DNA of 64,000 bases, from contig JAEOAD010001279.1 of NCBI GenBank assembly GCA_036365145.1, forward strand, positions 1 through 64,000, read 5' to 3'. The position numbers and the translations under genes were made by a program. The stretch comes from Orientallactaga sibirica. Its lineage: Eukaryota > Chordata > Mammalia > Rodentia > Dipodidae. Shown here one piece after another: positions 22,499 through 34,186 of the stretch (its first letter is position 1; every line of letters begins with the position of its first letter). The notes beneath the pieces are model-generated. The model was not told the DNA's origin. It worked only from the letters and a program-made list of their open reading frames with translations, and did not search any database.

Positions 22499-23396
22499 TG
22501 GTAAGTGTGTGTAGAGTGTGTGTGGTGTCTTGCATTAGGTAGAGTGTAGTGCACGTGTGTTTATGTAAATGCTCTCACATCGTGAGCCTGCATGTGTGAT
22601 CAGAAGAGTTTTTGGTAAGTGTGTGTAGAGTGTATGTGGGGTCTTGCATTAGGTAGAGTGTAACGCACGTGTGTTTATGTAAATGCTCTCATGTCGTGAG
22701 CCTGCATGTGTAATCAGAAGAGTTTTTTGGTAAGTGTGTGTAGAGTGTATGTGGGGTCTTGCATTAGGTAGAGTGTAACGCACATGTGTTTATGTAAATG
22801 CACTCACATCGTGAGCCTGCATGTGTAGTCAGAAGAGTTTTTTGGTAAGTGTGTGTAGAGTGTGTGTGGTGTCTTGCATTAGGTAGAGTGTAACGTACGT
22901 GTGTTTATGCAAATGCACTCACATCGTGAGCCTCTTGTAATCATAAGAGTTCTTGGTAATAGAGAGTATGTGGGGTCTTGCATTAGGTAGAGTAGTGCAC
23001 GTGTGTTTATATAAATGCTCTCACATCATGTGTCTGCATGTGTAGTCAGAAGAGTTCTTGGTAAGTGTGTGTAGAGTGTATATGGTGTCTTGCATTAGGT
23101 AGAGTGTAGTGCACGTGTGTTTATTTAAATGCTCTCACATCATGAGCCTGCATGTGTAGTCAGAAGAGTTTTTTGGTAAGTGTGTGTAGAGTGTATGTGG
23201 AGTCTTGCATTAGGTAGAGTGTAACGCACGTGTGTTTATGCAAATGCACTCACATCGTGAGCCTGCATGTGTAATCATAAGAGTTCTTGGTAAGTGTGTG
23301 TAGAGTGTGTGTGGTGTCTTGCATTAGGTAGAGTGTAACGCACATGTGTTTATGCAAATGCACTCACATCATGAGCCTGCATGTGCAGCTGGATGT
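22499..23396 (+). repeat. 115-bp minisatellite, 8 copies
   Basis: Units start with ggtaagtgtgtgtagagtgt at about 22499, 22614, 22729, 22844, 22954, 23060, 23174 and 23289. Each contains cttgcattaggtagagtgta, a gtgcacgtgtgtttat segment and tcacatcgtgagcctgcatg. The fifth unit is shorter than the others. Adjacent copies are very similar, which suggests recent expansion. No known family name. Confidence 0.95.
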
Positions 23397-23556
23397 GAAC
23401 TATAGATGGCCTTCTGGATCACTCACGTTTGTTTTCCCATGAGATGGTATCTCGTTTTCCACCTGGAACCACTGTTTTTGGTTAGTGAGCCCCAAGAATT
23501 CTCAGGCCTTCCACCACATGGACTGTAGTTTCAGAAGTATGTGGTCACACCCAGGT

Positions 23557-23778
23557 TTTTAAAAAATATTTTATTTTTATTTATTTGAGAGATGAAAGAG
23601 GGAGAGAGAGAGAGGGGAGGGAGAGAATGGGTGCACCATGGCGTCCAGCCACTCCAGATGAACTCCAGATGCATGCACCACATTGTGCATCTGGCTTATG
23701 TGGGTACTGGGGCATCGAACCGAGGTGCTTTGGCTTTGCAGGCAAGCACCTTAACTGCTAAGCCATCTCTCCAGCCCC
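23557..23778 (-). repeat. DIP-type SINE
   Basis: Complement copy ending ctaagccatctctccagccc, the reverse of the head. Confidence 0.9.
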
Positions 23779-23967
23779 ACACCCAGGTATTTTTGGGGTT
23801 CTGGGAATCTAACTCAAGTGGTCTCAGGCCCTCGAGCTTAAAAGCAGTGAGCATTCTCAATGGCTGAGCCATTTGACTAGCTCAAATTCTTTATAAAAAG
23901 TACACTATTCATTGTACTTTAGTCTTCCCAGGGTACGGCTTATCTTCAGTCCTTAAGAATCCATCTC

Positions 23968-24145
23968 TGGGAGCTGGATAGATGGCTCAGCAGTCAAGGC
24001 ACTTGATTGCAAAGTCTAACAACCTGGGTTTTTTTCCTAGTGCCTATGTAAAGCCAGATGCACAGTGTCACATGCATCTGGAATTTGTTTGCAGTGGCTG
24101 GAGGCCCTGGTGTGCCTATAAATAAAAATAGTTTTAAAAAGCATC
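23968..24145 (+). repeat. DIP-type SINE
   Basis: Head gatagatggctcagcagtca; lacks the pyrimidine run and ends tataaataaaaata. Confidence 0.85.
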
Positions 24146-24687
24146 ATCTCTGTATACAGGCTTTGGTGGAGGTCATGGGGCAACAACAGCAGGTACAAAT
24201 CACGGTGGGGTGTCAGGACCTTTCACCTTCTCTAGAGAGGTCTCTGACCACCGTGCTGTGAACTGAACAACGTGGGCAGTACTGCAGCTTCACACTGAGC
24301 GGGGGCAGCACCCAAGCTTGGAAGGCACCAGCTCTGAAAATGTCCCTCTGACAGCAGTGGCCACTGCTGGTTTCTGAATGAAGAACTTCTTATGACCTTG
24401 TCCCCAGGCAAGGACCAGACCCGATTAGAACAGAAAATAAGTAGCATGAGAAAAAAAAAATGCTCTTTTTCTCCTTTTTTCCTATTATTTAAAATTTCTT
24501 CTGAAATCCAAAGTAAAAAGACAAGTACTTAAGATTTATATGTAGAGAATAATTCCTATGGGTCTATTCAACCTGCTGGTGGAAGATAGTAAGACTCACA
24601 GAATAAGGCCTCACAAGTACTTAACCTAGAAGTCATTCAGGGCTTGTCATTTTGGGTTTATAGATCTCTGGGCACAGAAATTATGTA

Positions 24688-24693
24688 GCCCTG
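24688..24693 (+). repeat. 6-bp target-site duplication (left)
   Basis: GCCCTG, repeated exactly at 25308-25313 on the other side of the LTR element. Confidence 0.85.
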
Positions 24694-25307
24694 TGTATGG
24701 CACAATGCAGGACTGGCCCTAGCCCGACCACATGCTAAAAGAAACCAGCCCACACCCCTTGGGTTTTCTTACCAGGATGGCAGGTAGTCAATGACGGGTA
24801 AGACTCCTGAGATGGGGCAACCTAAGACAGGCACTGTCGCATGTGATGATCCCTTGGGGCCTGGGTTCAACAATGGCTTGGCAAAGAACCATGCCTCCCA
24901 GGGTTGCCAATAATAAAAACAAAAAGGAGGATATGTATGGCACAATTCAGGCCTGGCCCTAGCCAGACCACATGGCAGAAGAAACCAGGAAGTGGCTTCT
25001 GTCAACATGGTGTCCTGTGCAGGCCTGGCGTGACAACAGCTACAGTACCATGCTTGTGAGAAACCTGCTATGAGACAATCTCTCCGGAGACAGGCTGTCA
25101 TTGGTCATAAAAAGGGGACCACCCCATACAATGATTGGCCAGCCAATCCCCTTAAAACCCCTACACATCCTTGAATAAACGAGTTTGAGCAGCTTGCCCT
25201 CTGCCACCCAACTCCCGAAGTCTGTGTTGTGACTCCGCGCTTCTCACACCCTACCAGGCAGAGACCCTGCCGTCCCTCCTGGGCTGGCCCTAGGAGGGAC
25301 CCCAACA
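24694..25307 (+). mobile_element. Class II ERV LTR element with extra LTR-start module
   Basis: The element runs from tgtatggcacaatgcagg to gggaccccaaca and is bracketed by a perfect 6-bp duplication, as expected for betaretrovirus-like (class II) ERVs. Its last 374 bp (24934-25307) are an LTR related to those of the provirus at 39.2-45.5 kb, with caataaaaa-less U3, a gaataaacgag signal near 25172 and a ccaaca end. The first 240 bp repeat the first 40 bp of that LTR and then give unrelated sequence ending in a polypurine-like aaaaacaaaaaggagg at 24915-24930. So it is either a long LTR variant or a deleted provirus (LTR stub, 3' internal piece, LTR). Confidence 0.8.
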
Positions 25308-25406
25308 GCCCTGTTTCAGAAACTTTTAGAGTGGAATACACTGGTGAGTCTTTGACATATCTGCACAATATTTAGAAACCAAAGATAAGTATATTAAAAG
25401 GAACAG

Positions 25407-25650
25407 GCTGGCTGGTGAAATGGCTTAGCGGTTAAGGCATTTGCCTGTGAAGCCAAAAGACCCAGGTTTGATTCCCCAGGACCCACATAAGCCAGATACC
25501 CCAGGGGCTCAGGCATCTGGAGTTCGTTTGCAGGGGCTGGAGGCCCTGGTGAGCCTATTCTCTCTCTGTCTGTCTCTTTTCTCTCTCTCTGCTTGCAAAT
25601 AAATAAATAAAATTTAAAAATTAAAAAAATTTAAAAAAAAAAAAAAGGAA
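25407..25650 (+). repeat. DIP-type SINE
   Basis: Near-consensus, with tctctctgtctgtctctttt and an aaataaataaataaaatt tail. Confidence 0.9.
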
Positions 25651-26545
25651 CAGGCTTGGTATTTTCTGTAATAGAAAGGTAATTGATATTTTGGAACTGA
25701 TTTGCAGAAGGCATGTGGAAATGTTTGAATCCTTGGTCTAAGAAACACCTTGCAGTACTCTAAGTAGAATTTAATGAGCCATTCTGGTCAGAGTTTGAAA
25801 GACTTAAAAGCAGAAAGAGCCACGAAGTTTGGCTTATGATAGGAAGAGAGTTTTGTCCAGACTGGGCAAGAAGCATTTGTGTGGGAGGCCTGCTGCAGCC
25901 TTCCCATGTCTTGAATACTTGCGCAGGGGCGTAGTGCATAAACGAACTGATGTGAGCCTAAGGACATGGCATGGAAAGAAATGAAAGTTTCAGGCTGGCG
26001 ACAGAACCTGTTAAACTGCAGTTGTTTGAGAGATTACCGCCACTGAGATTGTGCCAGCTGTTGTCCAACTGGACAGCAGAAAGAATGCAGTTTTGAAAGC
26101 AGAGGTCCTGAGTGCTGAGGGAGTGTGGTGCTCTTCAACGTCAGCCTTACTAGAGTAACTAGAGCTACCCCCGCATTAACCAGTGTGGGAGCGTAGTTGG
26201 TATTACGTGAGTATACCAAATGCAAGAAGATGGGGCCAGTGGATTTGCCGTGTGGTTTGGTGTTTGGAAATTGCCAAGGCCAGGGTGAGGCAGGACTGTT
26301 GGTTGCCCCCGTGTGGAGACATGATGGAGCCATGAGGATGAACTGTGAGTGGCACTGGACACGCCGGCCAGGGCTGTAGACAGCTGGCAAGGAGAGATGC
26401 TGGTGCCAGAGAGATTGCTCCATGCACTTGCCCAGCTGGAGGGTGGAATTGGAACACCAAAGGATGAATCACTGCTTAGAAATGCTGGACTTGAACTACA
26501 ATATTTTGGCCCTGTGTGATAGTTTGAATGGATATCCCCCAATAT
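25650..26545. other. Unassigned intergenic sequence
   Basis: No coding or repeat assignment. A tgtgatagtttgaatggata motif at 26515-26534, interrupted by a SINE, resembles the start of rodent MaLR-type LTRs from memory; I cannot define the element. Confidence 0.25.
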
Positions 26546-26547
26546 AT

Positions 26548-26788
26548 CCAGGATATTTTTGTATGTTTTTATGAGAGAGAGAAAGCAAGAGAGAGAGAGA
26601 GAATTGGCATGCCAGGGCCTCCAACCACTGCACTGAAATTCTAGAGATGTGTGTGACCTTGTATGCATGTGTGACCTTATACGCTTCTGTCACCTGTGCA
26701 TCTGGCTTATGTGGAATCTGGAGAGTCAAACATGGGTCTTCAGGCTTTGCTGGCAAGGGCCTTAACTGCTAAGCCATGTCTCTTGCCC
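26548..26788 (-). repeat. DIP-type SINE
   Basis: Complement copy carrying a short internal tgtgaccttgtatgcatg duplication (26651-26700). Confidence 0.8.
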
Positions 26789-26789
26789 A

Positions 26790-29120
26790 TATTCAGGATT
26801 TTATTAAACTCTGTAATTTAGATCTGTAGCCACCTGACTGGAGGAGGTGTCACTGGGGGTGGATCCTAGGGTCCTGCCCTCAGGTGTGGGGTGGGTTTAG
26901 AATTCCAGTTGAAAGATATGCCAAGTGCCAAGCTTAGCCTGCAGTTCCTGAAGTGTGCTTGCTTATGGTGCTGGGACAGCTAGTGGCTTTTTCACCCTCT
27001 GCTTGGACCTGTGAAAGGAGGCCAGCTTCTTCTGCCATTATGGAACTTCCCCTGCTTCCATAAATCCCTTCCTGCCATAACTGTGCCTGGTCTGGAAGTC
27101 CATCCCAGCGACATGTGCCTGACTGCTGCACCCTGTTTGTTGTAGGTCATGCATTTGTTCAATCTTTCTTTGCAGTACAATCATATTCCATGTAAATTCT
27201 TACTCTGTGGCATTATGTTGTTTTGGTTTTACAGCTCACAGTTAGGAGACTTTGGACTATGGAGAGTTTGAAGAATATTAGTATTAATAAAAAACTATGA
27301 GGACTTTTAAAGTTGGACTGAATGCATTGCATTTACATTATGTGTGATTATGTTAATGGGGGACAGGGGTAGAATGTATTGGTTTAAAATTAGAGGTTAC
27401 CCATAAACTCTTGTGTTCTGAATGCTTGCTTCTCAGCTGGTTGTGCTTTGGCAGGTGGAGCCTTGCTGGAAGAGTCCTTTTGTTGTGGGTGGGCTTAGCG
27501 TTGTAATCGTGGGGCTCCCTGCTTCTATGATTGCTCCCCATGAGTCCATCTTATATGCATGCACACCCAGGGCCTCCTGTGTCTATGAAAGATCCCCGCA
27601 ATCAGAGCCTTGGCGTGAAAATCATTGGCTCTGAAGAGAGAACACACTTAGAGAAGAAGAAAGGAGACCTGCCTCCCTCATGGACCCTGAAATTGGGTCT
27701 GGCACAGTAAAGTGCTTGAGCTTGAGCAGTCAGAGCTGAGGCCCCTGGAGCCGCTGGCACTGGGGCTCCTGCATCTGTTTCTGCCTCTGAGAGCTCTCAG
27801 AACTGTTGGATCTTGGGGTGCTGGACTCAAGGGCCCCTGAGGCCACTTGTTCTCTAGGCCCTGACTTGTTACTGCCTTTACAGAGTGGGAGCAGCTCTCT
27901 GCCATGACTTGCTTCTACTGGACGGCCAGGCCAACTTTAACTGGACTCTTTTTGCCTTGGAAGAGACCCAGCAGAACGTGCTGGCTAGCCTCCTTTGGCT
28001 CCTGCTTCAGGGGAGACACCCTGCTGCTCTGGCTCCTGATCTACGGGACATGCTATTGCTCTGGTGGCCCAGGTCCTGCTTCAGTGCCCCCTAATTGGCA
28101 TTCACAAGCCTGTCCGGGATTCAGAGCTGTAACTCTCTCGGGTTCTATTAAACAGCACAACTCACTTTCACCAAGAGTGAGAGTTGTGACACTTTGTGCC
28201 CTTGTCCCTGTCAAACCTGTGCCACCTAGAGTCCAGTTCTCTTTCAAGTTGTTATATTTCCATGGAAATAAGTTCTCATTTGTTCACCATTTTCACCATT
28301 GCAGTCCATCCTCTTCTTTCAGTGGATTAACAGTGATCCCAAAAGAACAGACCATTTCATGACTAGTAATTATCTGCTCCATTGGGAAGTGTGAGCACCT
28401 TGGGAAAAAGTGAAGAAAAGCAAGGGAGATAGGAGAGTCTAGGTTGAGGAAAGTGACCACTTTAACAGGGTGGTCAGGATAGTTTCTTTGAGAAACAAGT
28501 TTGCACAAGGACTGTGGGATTGAGGAAAATGCAGATAGGATCTCTGGATGACGAGTGGTCCAGAAACAAAGAACCAGCAAAGTGGTAAGGAGAGGGTTAC
28601 CAAGGTGGAGGAATAGGGCTGGCAAAGTGGGAGGAGTCTAACGTCCTAATCTCAATTTGGAAACACAAGAAATATGAATAAAAAGGCAATACAACATCTG
28701 GACATGAGAATTTATGAGCTACACCATTTGGGGTCTTTCATTTACCTCTCTCAAGTGAGGGTCATTAGACTTGAGCATCGCAGACCATTGTAGGCTGAGC
28801 TGTGAACCTTTGGCTCCCTCAGGTGAGTGCACATGGTCTTTGATAAGATCACTCAGCAAACGTCCATGGCTATGTTCCAACTTGTTTAGAAGCCAGGCTG
28901 TGCATGCCTGTAAACCAAGCTATGAAGTGGGCAAACATACAGACATTTGTGGGGCTCACTGGTTCGCCAGTGTAATAAGATGAACAGCAAAATTTTCAGG
29001 TTCAGCAAGAGACTATTTCTGGAAATGAGGTAAAGAGTGGTACAGGAGGACACTCAACGTCGTTCTCTGGCCTGTGCATGTGTGTTCACAATGCGCACAT
29101 ATCAGTACATACATGTTCAT

Positions 29121-29159
<39 letters not shown>

Positions 29160-29600
29160 CCATTTCAGAAAGAAGTGATCCCACTCCTTAGAAGAGAGCT
29201 GAAGAGCAGAGGCCCTTAGCTGAGGCAATGGGAACGTCCACTGAGCTCTGTGCTGCACGTGCAAACGTCCAGACCTCTTGGAGAGACTCTGCTCCCCGAT
29301 GCCGTGCACACAAGGCAGGCTGGACATCTCACGCCCTGAACAGTCTGTGATCCTTGGACACCCTCAGGAGATTTGCTCTGGACTGCCCGATACCCAACCC
29401 AGGGTACCCAAATCTTCCACTTCCTCTGGTGAAGTGGTACAGGGAGGTCGGGAATAGTTGTGCAAACCTGTCATACCAGCATCTGCAGGGGCAAAGGAAG
29501 AAGATCAGAAGTCCAAGGTCATCCTTCCATACACACAAATTTGAGCTAGCCTGGGCTACATGCGACTCTGAATTAATAACAAACCTTTAAAGCAAAAATA
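26790..29600. other. Unassigned intergenic sequence
   Basis: Open frames up to 152 codons (27904-28362, plus) lack start context, domains and splice structure. The stretch about 27690-28200 ends with an attaaa signal (28148-28153) and may be an old LTR. No gene is supported. Confidence 0.3.
29124..29157 (+). repeat. (CA)n microsatellite
   Basis: An ac run of about 17 dinucleotides. Confidence 0.9.
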
Positions 29601-29604
29601 CAAA

Positions 29605-29758
29605 GCCGGACGTGGTGGCGCATGCCTTTAATCCCAGTATTTGGGAGGCAGAGGTAGGAGGATCACCATGAGTTCGAGGCTACCCTGAGACTACATAGTT
29701 AATTCTATGTCATCCTGGACCAGAGTGAGACCCTACCTCGGAAAAAAAAAGAAGCAAA
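29605..29758 (+). repeat. B1-type SINE
   Basis: Starts gccggacgtggtggcgcatg; near-consensus. Confidence 0.9.
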
Positions 29759-29777
29759 AATACAAATCCAACAAAAG

Positions 29778-29978
29778 GTTCTGGAGAGATTGCTTATCAG
29801 TTATGGTGCTGCTTGCAAAGCCCACCGCACAACCTTGTGTCAACTCCCCAGCACCCACATAAACCAGATGCACAGGGTGCTGCATGGATGTGGTGTTTCT
29901 TTGCAGTAGCAGGAGGTCCTGGCATGCCCATGCTCTCTTCTCTCTCTCTCCATGCCAATAAATAAATTAAATATGGAA
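29778..29978 (+). repeat. DIP-type SINE
   Basis: Diverged head (ctggagagattgcttatcag), tail caataaataaattaaat. Confidence 0.85.
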
Positions 29979-29979
29979 A

Positions 29980-30535
29980 AATACAACAAAAATGAATGTA
30001 AGGAACATTAATCACCTGGGTCTCACTGGAAGAAAGCTTGTCTACTATGCAGACGACCTTGTTTCATCACCAGTGCTACAAAGTGATGAAAAGAAATCAT
30101 GCTCCACTGCAGAGATTATATGGAGGAAACACACACCTATAGGAAACTTTTCACTCACTTGGTTTGAGTCTGCACTGACGTCATCGGACAATGTCCACTG
30201 GAACCCTGTCCAGCCACTTTTGCCTAGTGTGGTTCTCATCTCTTCTGCCCATCACTCTACGGCAGCCACTAGGGGCGCTGTGCGAGCATGGCCCACCCAG
30301 CTTTTCCCTGCTCAGCACTCTTCTTGTTCCTCTCTCTCTATGTTCTTTTCAGACGCCCACGACTTGGCTCCTTGCCTCCCCAGGACTGTTCTCCTGACCT
30401 CAGGCCTATTCTGTCCGAAATCCCAAGCTCGTCTCACTCACACGCCTTATTCTTCCCTCAGTGTTATTCAGGCTTGAAAGGTCTAGGCAACTCCTAACAG
30501 AGAAAATACATTTTCCTTCTTTTTTTCTTTCCACT
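29980..30535. other. Unassigned intergenic sequence
   Basis: Holds a 161-codon plus-strand frame (29992-30477) with no recognisable domain. It starts inside SINE-derived sequence and I do not regard it as a gene. Confidence 0.3.
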
Positions 30536-30539
30536 TTGT

Positions 30540-30745
30540 TTTTATTTATTTATCTGCCAGGAGAGAGGAAGAGGAAGAAAGACCAAGAGAGAGGGAAAGA
30601 GAAAAGATAGCGTGACAGTAAACAAACTCCAGATGCATGTGCCACACTGTGCACCTGGCTTTACGTGGGTACTGGAAAATCAAACCTGGGTTGTTCGGCT
30701 TTGCAGGAAAGCACCTTAACCACTGAGCGATTTCTCCAGCCCCTT
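30540..30745 (-). repeat. DIP-type SINE
   Basis: Complement copy; the purine run replaces the usual ga repeat with gagaggaagaggaagaaaga. Confidence 0.9.
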
Positions 30746-30821
30746 TCCACATTTTTTAATCAAAAAGAAAAGTCACTTCATGGGCTGAGAAGAGGATTCT
30801 GCAGTTAAAGGTACTTGATTG

Positions 30822-31042
30822 CAGGGTGGAGAGATGTTTTAGTGGGCAAGTTCTTGCTTTTGAAGCCTAAGGATGCCAGGTTCAATTCCCCCATACCCAT
30901 GTAAGCCAAATGCACAAAGTGGCACATGCATCTGGAGTTCATTTGCAGTGGCATGAGGCTCTGGTGCACCTATTCTTTCTCTATCTGCCTCTTCCCCTCT
31001 CTGTCTTAAATTGATTAATTAATTAATTAATTAAATTTAAAA
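30822..31042 (+). repeat. DIP-type SINE
   Basis: Head gggtggagagatgttttagt; tail is attaattaattaattaatt. Confidence 0.85.
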
Positions 31043-31162
31043 CAGGTACTTATTTGCAAAGTCTGCCATCACAGGTTGAATACCCTAACTATCCACATAA
31101 AGGGGATGCAAAAACCCTGGCATATCTGGTGCTTTTTTGCAGTGGTGAGGGGCTGTAACATG

Positions 31163-31165
31163 TAT

Positions 31166-31211
<46 letters not shown>
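31163..31211 (+). repeat. (CA)n microsatellite
   Basis: An ac run of about 24 dinucleotides, inside a diverged SINE-like context. Confidence 0.9.
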
Positions 31212-31214
<3 letters not shown>

Positions 31215-31325
31215 ACATGCAAATAAAAAGAAAAACCACTTCATTAAAAGTCAGACATAGTTTCAAAGAGCTCTTATCCAAGAGAGAAAGACAGGCAGCT
31301 GGACCAAGAGTTTAAAAACAGCCTG

Positions 31326-31535
31326 AGGGATGGAGAGATGGCTTAATGGTAAAGGCACTTGCCTGAAAAGCTTAAGGACCTAAGTTTGATTCCCCAGTAC
31401 CCATGTAAAGCCAGATGCACAATGTGGCACATACATCTGGAGTTCGTTTGCAGTGCCTAGAGGTCCTGGTGTGCCAATTCTATCTGCCTCTCTATATCTG
31501 TTTGCTTGTAAATAAATTTAAAATATTTGAAAAAA
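31326..31535 (+). repeat. DIP-type SINE
   Basis: Head gatggagagatggcttaatg; tail taaataaatttaaa. Confidence 0.9.
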
Positions 31536-31554
31536 ATAATAACCAGCTTGAACA

Positions 31555-31718
31555 GCCAGGCATAGTGGTGCATGCCTTTAATCCCAGCACTTGAGAGGCA
31601 GAGGTAGGAGGATTGCCATGAGTTCAAGATGACCCTGAGAATACAGAGTGAATTCTGGGTCAGCCTGAGCTAGAGCGAGACCCTACCTTGAAAAACAAAA
31701 CAAACTAACAAACAAAAA
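31555..31718 (+). repeat. B1-type SINE
   Basis: Starts gccaggcatagtggtgcatg; A tail mixed with C (aaacaaaacaaact). Confidence 0.9.
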
Positions 31719-31972
31719 GCTCCTTGAGACGATGAATTTAAAAATAACTAATTTATGATATTGAAAGTCACTTGAAAAAATACAACTCTATCGTTTTTGA
31801 ACATATGGCATTATAAAGCAACATATCTTTTTTGATAATTAAGCTTTTTTCCTCCTATAGAAGAAATGAGACAGGAAATTAAATGTTAAGGCAGTGTTAA
31901 TCGGTTAATAGAGTACAGTCAGGGGTGTTGGCTAACAGCACATTTCACAGGGATTATTAAAAAGGGAACAAT

Positions 31973-32120
31973 AGGCCAAGTGTGTTGGAGCATGACTTTA
32001 ATCCCAGCACTCAGGAAGCAGAGGACGAAGCATTGCTATGAGTTCGAGGTTAGACTACAGAGTGAGTTCCAGGTCAGCTTGGGCTAGAGTGAGACCTTAC
32101 CTCGAAAAACAAACAAAAAA
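31973..32120 (+). repeat. B1-type SINE
   Basis: Diverged left arm (gccaagtgtgttggagcatg), normal right arm. Confidence 0.85.
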
Positions 32121-32249
32121 GGGAACATTAAATTAAAAGGAAAAAAAAAGCAAGTTAATGAATTGTGCTAAATAGTGGCACAGGCTTGCATTTTAATAAT
32201 GTTTCTGGAAAGGAAATGCTCTTTTAATCAAACTACAAATTTTAGGAAC

Positions 32250-32405
32250 AGTTTATTTATTTATTAGCATGTGTGTGGGCATGCCACATCTCTTGCCACT
32301 GCAGATAGGTGCCAGTCTGGTTCTACATGGGTGGCTGGGGATTAAAACCATGGCAGGTGGCTTTGCAATTAAGTGTCTTTAACTGCCGGGCCATCACCCA
32401 AATCC
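32250..32405 (-). repeat. DIP-type SINE, partial
   Basis: Complement remnant with gtctggttctacatgggtgg and ttaactgccgggccatcacc. Confidence 0.65.
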
Positions 32406-32508
32406 CTGTAAATTTATTTTAAATGTACTATGTAAAGCACAAAATGAGTGTTTAGGAAATCATAGAAAATTCTTGAGTTATAATTTTATCCAAAATTCAT
32501 AAACAAAT

Positions 32509-32985
32509 GTCTGCTGCTGGCTCACAGCCCCAAACAGCCTTTTCTGTATGACTGTGCTTCGGTGAGGTGGACTCCACCTCGTTCATATATGTGTATCACC
32601 GCATTGTCTGCTGCTGGCTCACAGCCCCAAACAGCCCTTTCTGTGTGACTGTGCTTCAGTGAGGTGGACTCTACCTCGTTCATATCTGTCTGTCACCGCA
32701 TTGTCTGCTGCTGGCTACTGCCCCAAACAACCCTTTTCTGTATGACTGTGCTTCAGTGAGGTGGACTCTACCTCATTCATATCTGTTTCTCACCATTGTC
32801 TGCTGCTGGCTCACAGCCCCAAACAGCCCTTTCTGTGTGACTGTCCTTCAGTGAGGTGGACTCTACCTCGTTCATATCTGTGTGTCACCGCATTGTCTGC
32901 TCCTGGCTCACAGCCCCAAACAGCCCTTTCTGTATGACTGTCCTTCAGTGAGGTGGGCTCTACCTCATTAATATCTGTGTCATCT
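32509..32985 (+). repeat. 96-bp minisatellite, 5 copies
   Basis: Units begin tgtctgctgctggctcacag at about 32509, 32605, 32702, 32797 and 32894, each with ctttctgtrtgactgtgctt and a gaggtggactctacctc palindrome. Identity between units is high. This is the first of five tandem arrays downstream of the class I gene. Confidence 0.95.
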
Positions 32986-33560
32986 CTGATTGGATAGTTC
33001 TTCCCCTCCTACTTCTGATTGGATGGTTCTCTTTGTCATCTCTGATTGGACAGTTCTTCCCTTCCTACTTTGGATTGGATGGTTCTCCCTGTCATTTCTG
33101 ACTTGACAGCTCTTCCTCTCCTACTTCTGACTGGATGGTTCTCCCTGTCACCTCTGATAGGACAGCTCTTCCCCTTCCTACTTCTGATTGGACAGTTCTC
33201 CAGCTGCCTCTGGGCAGTTCTTCCCCAGCAACTCTGGAGTTTTCCCACAGGCTCCCTTGACTGGAAGTTTCTCAGGTCACCTCTGACTGGACAGTTCTTC
33301 CCCAGCAGCTCTGTGACTGGACAGTTGTGTTGTGTGAGGACAGTTCTCCCTGTGATGGACTGTTCTCACAGGACCTCAGACCCAGAGATTCTTCCCCAGA
33401 ACTTCTAAGAGGACTGTTCTCCCTGATTGGACAGTTCATTGTCTCTCAGGTGAAGAGCTGTTCAATCAGAGGTGACAAGAAAAACCGTCCAATCAGAAGT
33501 AAGAGTGGAATAGCTGTCCAATCAGAGGTGACAGAACCAGCCAATCACAGGCCTGATTGC
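32986..33560 (+). repeat. ATTGG/CCAAT-rich tandem array with inverted halves
   Basis: About 28-bp units of the form ctgattggayrgttctycc recur from 32988 to about 33290. They become irregular, then reappear in complement (gctgtccaatcagaggtgac) from 33455 to 33560. The array therefore carries ATTGG motifs on one side and CCAAT motifs on the other. Whether NF-Y binds is not shown by sequence alone. Confidence 0.85.
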
Positions 33561-33880
33561 CGCGGTGTCATGGAAGTTCTCTAAACAGTGCAGAACTGTC
33601 CAGTCAGAGATGCCCGAGATCTGTCAGAGGTCACAGGGAGAACTGTCCATCAGAAGACTCTGGAGAACCATGGACTGTAGCACACAGAGGAGGCTGTGAG
33701 GTGACATCACAGTGTCGGGAGGTTGGTCTGGACCCACATCACGCATTCTTCACATCCGGGATCTGTGGCGGAGGCCTGAGACTACTCAGTCCACACCAGC
33801 CTCGGTACTGAGATGACCTGGAACCTTGTGTGCTGCTTGTGTAGCCACCATGGTCTCCTGGGCTGTGGAGCTGGGCCTGC
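33561..33880. other. Spacer between minisatellites
   Basis: Contains scattered half-units of the neighbouring array (gaactgtccagtcagagatg) but no gene. Confidence 0.5.
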
Positions 33881-33881
33881 G

Positions 33882-34182
33882 TCCTGTCAGTCAGCTGTGT
33901 AGGGCGTGGCCTGTGGCCTGTCATCAGTTCTGTGGGGCGGGGCCAAGTTCCTTTCAGTCAGTTATGGGGGGCAGAGATCCTGTCAGTCACCTCTGTGGGG
34001 CGGGGCCAAGATCCTGTCAATCAGCTCTGTGGGGCAGGGCCAAGTTCCTATCAGTCAGCTCTGTGGGGCAGGACTGAGATCCTTTCATTCAGCTCTGTGG
34101 GTCCTGGCCAAGATCCTGTCATTTAGCTCTGTGGGCGGGGCTGAGATCCTGTCAGTCAGCTGTGTGGGGTGGGGCCGAGATC
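33882..34182 (+). repeat. GC-box minisatellite, about 9 units of 33-36 bp
   Basis: Units read cagtcagctctgtggggcgg followed by ggccaagatcctgt with small changes. At least two units carry ggggcggggc, the Sp1-type GC box. The ERV1 LTR has inserted at a unit boundary, and repeat sequence continues beyond it at 35094. Confidence 0.9.
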
Positions 34183-34186
34183 CTAT
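34183..34186 (+). repeat. Probable 4-bp target-site duplication
   Basis: CTAT here against CTGT at 35094-35097. The surrounding repeat unit has ctgt at this place, so the left copy seems mutated at one base. Confidence 0.5.

Noticed and set aside
29992..30477. 161-codon plus-strand frame with YYADD-like word
   Set aside because: The YADD word recalls a reverse transcriptase motif, but no surrounding RT blocks are present.
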